64,000 bases of DNA, taken from contig NC_003155.5 of NCBI RefSeq assembly GCF_000009765.2, forward strand, positions 4,340,001-4,404,000, in the 5' to 3' direction. This document shows, one piece after another, positions 60,514 to 64,000 of this stretch (positions within the stretch are counted from its first letter, which is position 1; every line of letters starts with the position of its first letter). Position numbers and translations under genes: made by a program. Below the pieces are notes generated by a model. The model was not told where the DNA came from, searched no databases, and worked only from the letters and a program-made list of their open reading frames with translations. The DNA is from Streptomyces avermitilis MA-4680 = NBRC 14893. GTDB taxonomy: Bacteria > Actinomycetota > Actinomycetes > Streptomycetales > Streptomycetaceae.

Positions 60514-62156
60514 GCACGAGCAGCACACAACACGCCGCACCCGCCTTCACCGGATTCAGCAGTTCCGCGCAGGCGATGTCGCTCGTGGCGTTCACGACCG
60601 TCGCCACCATCACGCTCCTGCTGTGCGTGATGACCGGGCCCGACCGCGACGACCTCGAAGAGTTCTACACGGGCTACGGCTCCCTGTCCCCGATGCGCAA
60701 CGGCCTCGCCATCGCGGGCGACTACATCTCCGCCGCGACCGTCCTCGGCACCGGCGGAGTCATCGCCCTCACCGGCTACGACGGTGTCGTACTCGCCCTC
60801 AGCACGGCCCTGTCCCTCATGCTGCTGATGTTCCTGCTGGCCGAACCCCTGCGCAACGCGGGCCAGTTCACCATGGGGGACGCTCTCGCCCGGCGCATGC
60901 CCGGACGGGCGGTACGCGTCACCGCGTGCGTCGTCACCATCGCCGCGCTGCTGCCGCTGATGCTCGTCCAACTGGCCGGAACGGGCGACCTGCTGTCGTT
61001 CATCCTCGGCTTCTCCAACGACACCCTGAAGACCGGCTGCATCATCGGCCTCGGCGCGCTGATGATCAGCTACGCGGCGATCGGCGGTATGAAAGGCACC
61101 GCCCTCATCCAGATCATGAAGATCGTCATGCTGCTCGGTTCCGGCGCCGTCGTCGCCGTGCTCATCCTGCACCGCTTCGACTGGGACCCGGGCGCCCTGT
61201 TCTCGGCCGCGGCGGCACACAGCGGCGCGGGACCGGCGTTCCTGCGCTCCGGGCTCGAGTTCGCCGGCGGGCCCAACCCGCGCCTCGACATGATCACTAC
61301 GGAGCTGACGGTCGTCCTGGGCGGCGGCTGCCTCCCGCACGTCACCATGCGCATGTACACCGCCAACAGCGCACGTCAGGTGCGGCGGTCGATGTCCTGG
61401 GCGGTGCCCGCGGTGGCGCTGTTCGTGCTCGTCATCACCGTCGTCGGCTTCGGCGCGACGGCGCTGGTCGGCCGCGAAGCCATCGCCGCCGCCGACCCAC
61501 AGGGCAACACGGCCTACCTGCTGGGCTCGCGGGCGGCGTTCGGCCCGGACGTGTCGTCGGCGGAGACACTCCTGTTCACCACCGTGACCACCGCGCTCTT
61601 CCTCACCCTGCTCGCCTCGGTCGCCGGGATGATCCTCGCCTGCGCCAACTCCCTCGCCCACGACGTGTTCGCCGCGCGGGTGCAGGAGATGTCGCCGCGC
61701 CGCGAGATGACCCTGGCCCGCCTGTCGGCGCTGGCGGTGGGCGTACCGACGATCCTGCTGGCCACCCTCGTCCACCACCGCAGTCTGCAGCCGCTGGTCA
61801 CCCTGTCGTTCTGCATCGGCGCGTCCGCCATCGCGCCGGCCCTGGTCTACGGCCTCTTCTGGCGCCGCTACACCCGAACCGGCCTGCTCTGCACCCTGAT
61901 CGGCGGCACCCTGTCCGTGGTCCTGCTGCTGCCGGGCACCAACCTGGTCACCGGTTCACCCGCCGCCGCCTTCCCCGACGCCGACTTCAACTGGTTCCCG
62001 TTCACGACGACGGGCCTGGCCACCATCCCCCTCGGCTTCCTCCTCGGCTGGCTCGGCACGCTGCTCTCGGGCCGGCAAAAGGCGGAGGCACAGCGCAGGC
62101 AGTACGAAGCCGTCGAGGGATGGATCCTGGCGGGGGCGGTGCGCAGGAGCGGATGA
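60510..62156 (+). CDS. Sodium/cation:acetate symporter (ActP-like)
   Basis: This 548-aa member of the solute:sodium symporter family has 13 or so helices and imports acetate or other short monocarboxylates. Family landmarks include GDYISAATVLG, IGLGALMISYAAIGGMKGT and LGSGAVVAVL. The N-terminal ISAATVLGTGG and the DUF485 partner distinguish ActP from proline or glucose symporters. ATG 60510 overlaps the DUF485 stop, so they are coupled. Confidence 0.93.
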   Translation: MSTSSTQHAAPAFTGFSSSAQAMSLVAFTTVATITLLLCVMTGPDRDDLEEFYTGYGSLSPMRNGLAIAGDYISAATVLGTGGVIALTGYDGVVLALSTALSLMLLMFLLAEPLRNAGQFTMGDALARRMPGRAVRVTACVVTIAALLPLMLVQLAGTGDLLSFILGFSNDTLKTGCIIGLGALMISYAAIGGMKGTALIQIMKIVMLLGSGAVVAVLILHRFDWDPGALFSAAAAHSGAGPAFLRSGLEFAGGPNPRLDMITTELTVVLGGGCLPHVTMRMYTANSARQVRRSMSWAVPAVALFVLVITVVGFGATALVGREAIAAADPQGNTAYLLGSRAAFGPDVSSAETLLFTTVTTALFLTLLASVAGMILACANSLAHDVFAARVQEMSPRREMTLARLSALAVGVPTILLATLVHHRSLQPLVTLSFCIGASAIAPALVYGLFWRRYTRTGLLCTLIGGTLSVVLLLPGTNLVTGSPAAAFPDADFNWFPFTTTGLATIPLGFLLGWLGTLLSGRQKAEAQRRQYEAVEGWILAGAVRRSG

Positions 62157-62231
62157 GCGCCCAAGAACCTTCGGCGGACGGGCATCACGGGCCCTCGGCG
62201 GGTGAGCGCAAGGGCCTCGGGCGGCTGAGCG

Positions 62232-63140
62232 TCAAAGGCCCTCGGCCCACTCCGCCGGGGCCCGCCCCGTCAGTGCGGTGAGGCTGCTGCGTACGTGGTC
62301 CATATGGGCCCGTACGCAGTCCCACTGCTCGCCGTGATCCCGCAGCACCCGCTCCGTCTCACGGGCGACGCGGTCCGCATGGACGCGGGCCTCGGCGAGC
62401 AGCACCCGGGCCCGCTCCTCCGCGTCCTGCTGCGCCTGCCGGGCCGACTCCGCCGCCTCCACCAGGGCCCGTTCGGCCTCGGCCAGCGCGGCCTCGGCGC
62501 GCACCACCCGCTCCGCGTGGTGCGCGTCGAGCGCCGCCGCCCGCTCGGCCGCCTCCCGCTCCGCCCGCTGCCCGCGCTCCGCGTGCTCCTTCTCCTGCTC
62601 GGCGAGCAGCGCCTCCGTGCGCTGCCGCACCTCCCGCAGCGCCGCCAGCGCCTCGCCGCGCCCCTCCTTCACCTCGCGCCGCGCCGAGATCCGCAGGTCG
62701 TCCGCCTCGGCCCGGGCCGCGAGCAGCCGCGTACGGATCCGCTCCTCCGCCTCCTCGCACACCTCGTCGGCATACGCCTGCGCGGCCTCCCGCACCCGCC
62801 GCCCCTCGGCCTCCGCCTCCTCGACGACGTCCCGGGCCTCCCGCCGCGCGGACTCCCGTACGGCCTCGGCCTCCTCCTGCCCCAGCTCGAAGATCCGCCG
62901 CGCCCGCTCGCCGAGCGACTCGTACCCCTGCGGAGCCAGCCCCGCCACCGTCTCGCGCAGCCGCAGCGCCTCCCCCTCCATCTCCCTCGCCAGCACGGTC
63001 AGCCGCGCGGCCCGCTCCCAGGCGGCGTCGCGATCCCGCGAGAGGGCCGCGGCATACGCGTCGACCTGCTCGGGACGGTAGCCACGCCGTACGGGCACGA
63101 AGCCGTGCGGCGACACCGGTGCGCTGCCCATCGTGCTCAT
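62232..63140 (-). CDS. DivIVA-like coiled-coil protein
   Basis: This 302-aa protein begins with HGFVPVRRGYRPEQVDAYAAALSR, a DivIVA N-terminal type membrane-binding segment, then an almost continuous Ala/Glu/Arg coiled coil (about 40-285) with many AEAE and EAAE heptads. Such proteins organise polar or wall-associated assemblies in Streptomyces; some are annotated as cellulose-binding proteins. ATG 63140 has GAGGGG upstream; ATG 63161 is less well placed. No enzymatic motif is present. Confidence 0.85.
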   Translation of the reverse strand: MSTMGSAPVSPHGFVPVRRGYRPEQVDAYAAALSRDRDAAWERAARLTVLAREMEGEALRLRETVAGLAPQGYESLGERARRIFELGQEEAEAVRESARREARDVVEEAEAEGRRVREAAQAYADEVCEEAEERIRTRLLAARAEADDLRISARREVKEGRGEALAALREVRQRTEALLAEQEKEHAERGQRAEREAAERAAALDAHHAERVVRAEAALAEAERALVEAAESARQAQQDAEERARVLLAEARVHADRVARETERVLRDHGEQWDCVRAHMDHVRSSLTALTGRAPAEWAEGL

Positions 63141-63156
63141 CGTGGAACCCCTCTCC

Positions 63157-63268
63157 GCCATACACGGAACGCCATACACGGAACGTTCTCAACGGAACGT
63201 CATAAAACGGATTGCCGTACACAGAACGCCGTACACAGAACGTCTACACAGAATGCCGTACACGAAAT
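63157..63268. repeat. 14-bp tandem-like repeat tract
   Basis: GCC(A/G)TACAC(A/G)GAAC occurs at 63157, 63171, 63214 and 63228, and a degenerate copy at 63255. It lies in the leader of the DivIVA-like gene. The rest of the gap to 63424 contains a terminator and no gene. Confidence 0.85.
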
Positions 63269-63369
63269 GAAGATTTCGCGCACATCTTGATGGATCGGGC
63301 GTAAGTGTTCATAACGCGACACTCCGCCTGCCCGTCACGGTCGGAACGGTTCAGCGTGCGCACGCAAAA

Positions 63370-63403
63370 GGGTCGGGCCCGGTCATTCGACCGGGCCCGA
63401 CCC
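63370..63403 (-). terminator. Terminator of the SUKH-4-like gene
   Basis: Perfect 15-bp arms GGGTCGGGCCCGGTC and GACCGGGCCCGACCC enclose ATTC. On the minus strand the stem is followed by TTTTG. It begins 22 bases past the stop. Confidence 0.85.
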
Positions 63404-63424
63404 TTGGATTCCCTCAGCTTCGTC

Positions 63425-64000
63425 CTACAACAACCCGTCCCACATCTGCTCCAGCAGCACCGACCACCAGCTCTCCGGAGAGCCGAGCGCCGCCGGATCG
63501 AGGGAGGCGAGCTGCGCCTGGAAGTCGACCGTCCAGCGGCCCGCCTGCTCCTGGTTGAGACCGAACCGCAGGCGCCACATCCGGCCCAGCAGTGCGAGAC
63601 AGCGCGCGAACTCGGGCAGCCCCGTGTTCACGAACTGCGGCGATACGGGCGCACCGCCCGGCCCCGCCTCCACCGGCACGGCGACGATGTTCGCCGTGCC
63701 GTACTGGACGCAGATCGCCTTGCCGAAGTCGCTTCCCATCACGAGGTACGAACCCGCGTCCGGGCCCGGCTGCACCCCGCGCTCCTGCGCCAGCTCCGCC
63801 AGGGTCGGCACCGGACGGCCCGGCTGGGCCTGCGCCCAGAAGAACGGGCCCATGTCGACCGGCAGACCGGCCACCACCAGGGTGTGCGCCACGATCGGCG
63901 GCACCCCCTGCCGGGACACCGCGGCCTGGTCGAAGTGGAAGACACCGGGACCGAAGGCGGCCGCCAGCTCCTGCGCGATCGCCTCCGGCGGGATCGGCTG
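63425..64000 (-). CDS. SUKH-4-like family protein, 5' end outside the window
   Basis: The frame is open to the right edge, so the true start lies beyond the window; at least 191 codons are seen. It contains GVPPIVAHTLVVAGLPVDMGPFFW, MGSDFGKAICVQYGTANIVAV and a C-terminal SWWSVLLEQMWDGLL, which fits the SUKH-4 group of SMI1/KNR4-like proteins. SUKH proteins are often immunity proteins against contact-dependent toxins, and SUKH-4 genes in Streptomyces commonly sit beside deaminase-type toxins. The partner would be outside this window. Confidence 0.7.
   Translation of the reverse strand, partial: QPIPPEAIAQELAAAFGPGVFHFDQAAVSRQGVPPIVAHTLVVAGLPVDMGPFFWAQAQPGRPVPTLAELAQERGVQPGPDAGSYLVMGSDFGKAICVQYGTANIVAVPVEAGPGGAPVSPQFVNTGLPEFARCLALLGRMWRLRFGLNQEQAGRWTVDFQAQLASLDPAALGSPESWWSVLLEQMWDGLL

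Overview
The window is high-GC chromosomal DNA from a Streptomyces. GTG starts and ATGA/GTGA stop-start overlaps are common and third codon positions are GC-rich. The minus-strand leucine tRNA at 22613-22695 has a UAA anticodon and matches the bldA gene as I remember it. From memory, the gene order (cystathionine beta-synthase, thiolase, bldA, cfa, ndh, ppx, divIC, eno, two resuscitation-promoting-factor-type genes, mazG, mfd, FtsX-type ABC exporter) resembles the S. coelicolor core around eno and mfd.

Layout. 0.1-3.5 kb holds a complete OpuC-type glycine betaine/quaternary-amine importer. 3.5-11.2 kb holds conserved housekeeping genes: cystathionine beta-synthase, an SGNH hydrolase, an acetyl-CoA acetyltransferase, small conserved proteins and a Bax-inhibitor-1 membrane protein. 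11.2-12.6 kb is 4-hydroxybenzoate 3-monooxygenase (pobA) with a perfect palindromic operator at its start. 12.75-22.4 kb is the accessory part: a tightly coupled seven-gene minus-strand operon encoding an AfsA-family protein, a membrane methyltransferase, a dikinase-like phosphotransferase, a KAS III-like enzyme, an NTF2-like protein, a P450 and a UbiA prenyltransferase, with a divergent NmrA-like reductase. bldA follows directly.

23-26.5 kb and 54.4-57.8 kb carry paralogous MacB/FtsX-type ABC systems. 26.5-35.9 kb is core metabolism and cell wall: cyclopropane synthase, NDH-2 with a Rex-like operator upstream, exopolyphosphatase, DUF501, DivIC, enolase, and two LysM/transglycosylase-like proteins, one under a c-di-AMP (ydaO) riboswitch. 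36-45 kb holds a P450 beside an inverted, decayed P450 remnant, MazG, a SurA-like lipoprotein, a DUF1906 protein, a Ser/Thr kinase and an orphan N6-adenine DNA methylase. 45-50.6 kb is a variable stretch: a frameshifted secreted protein, a lipoprotein, an HNH nuclease, a SalK-like protein, TetR and MerR regulators and an SDR. Mfd follows. 58-64 kb holds a DHA2 drug exporter, the DUF485/ActP acetate symporter pair, a DivIVA-like coiled-coil protein and a SUKH-4-like gene cut by the window edge.

The most interesting region is 12.7-22.4 kb. The genes look like an undescribed pathway that joins an acyl donor to a small acceptor, then phosphorylates, methylates, oxidises and prenylates it. The first gene of the operon contains the only TTA codon I could find inside the conserved part of a confident coding sequence, and the tRNA that reads TTA is encoded about 1.5 kb upstream of that gene's start. 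A 21-bp inverted repeat, each arm holding two GCCGCTGA octamers 11 bp apart, sits in the divergent promoter region. Together these suggest a developmentally gated signal or specialised-metabolite locus.
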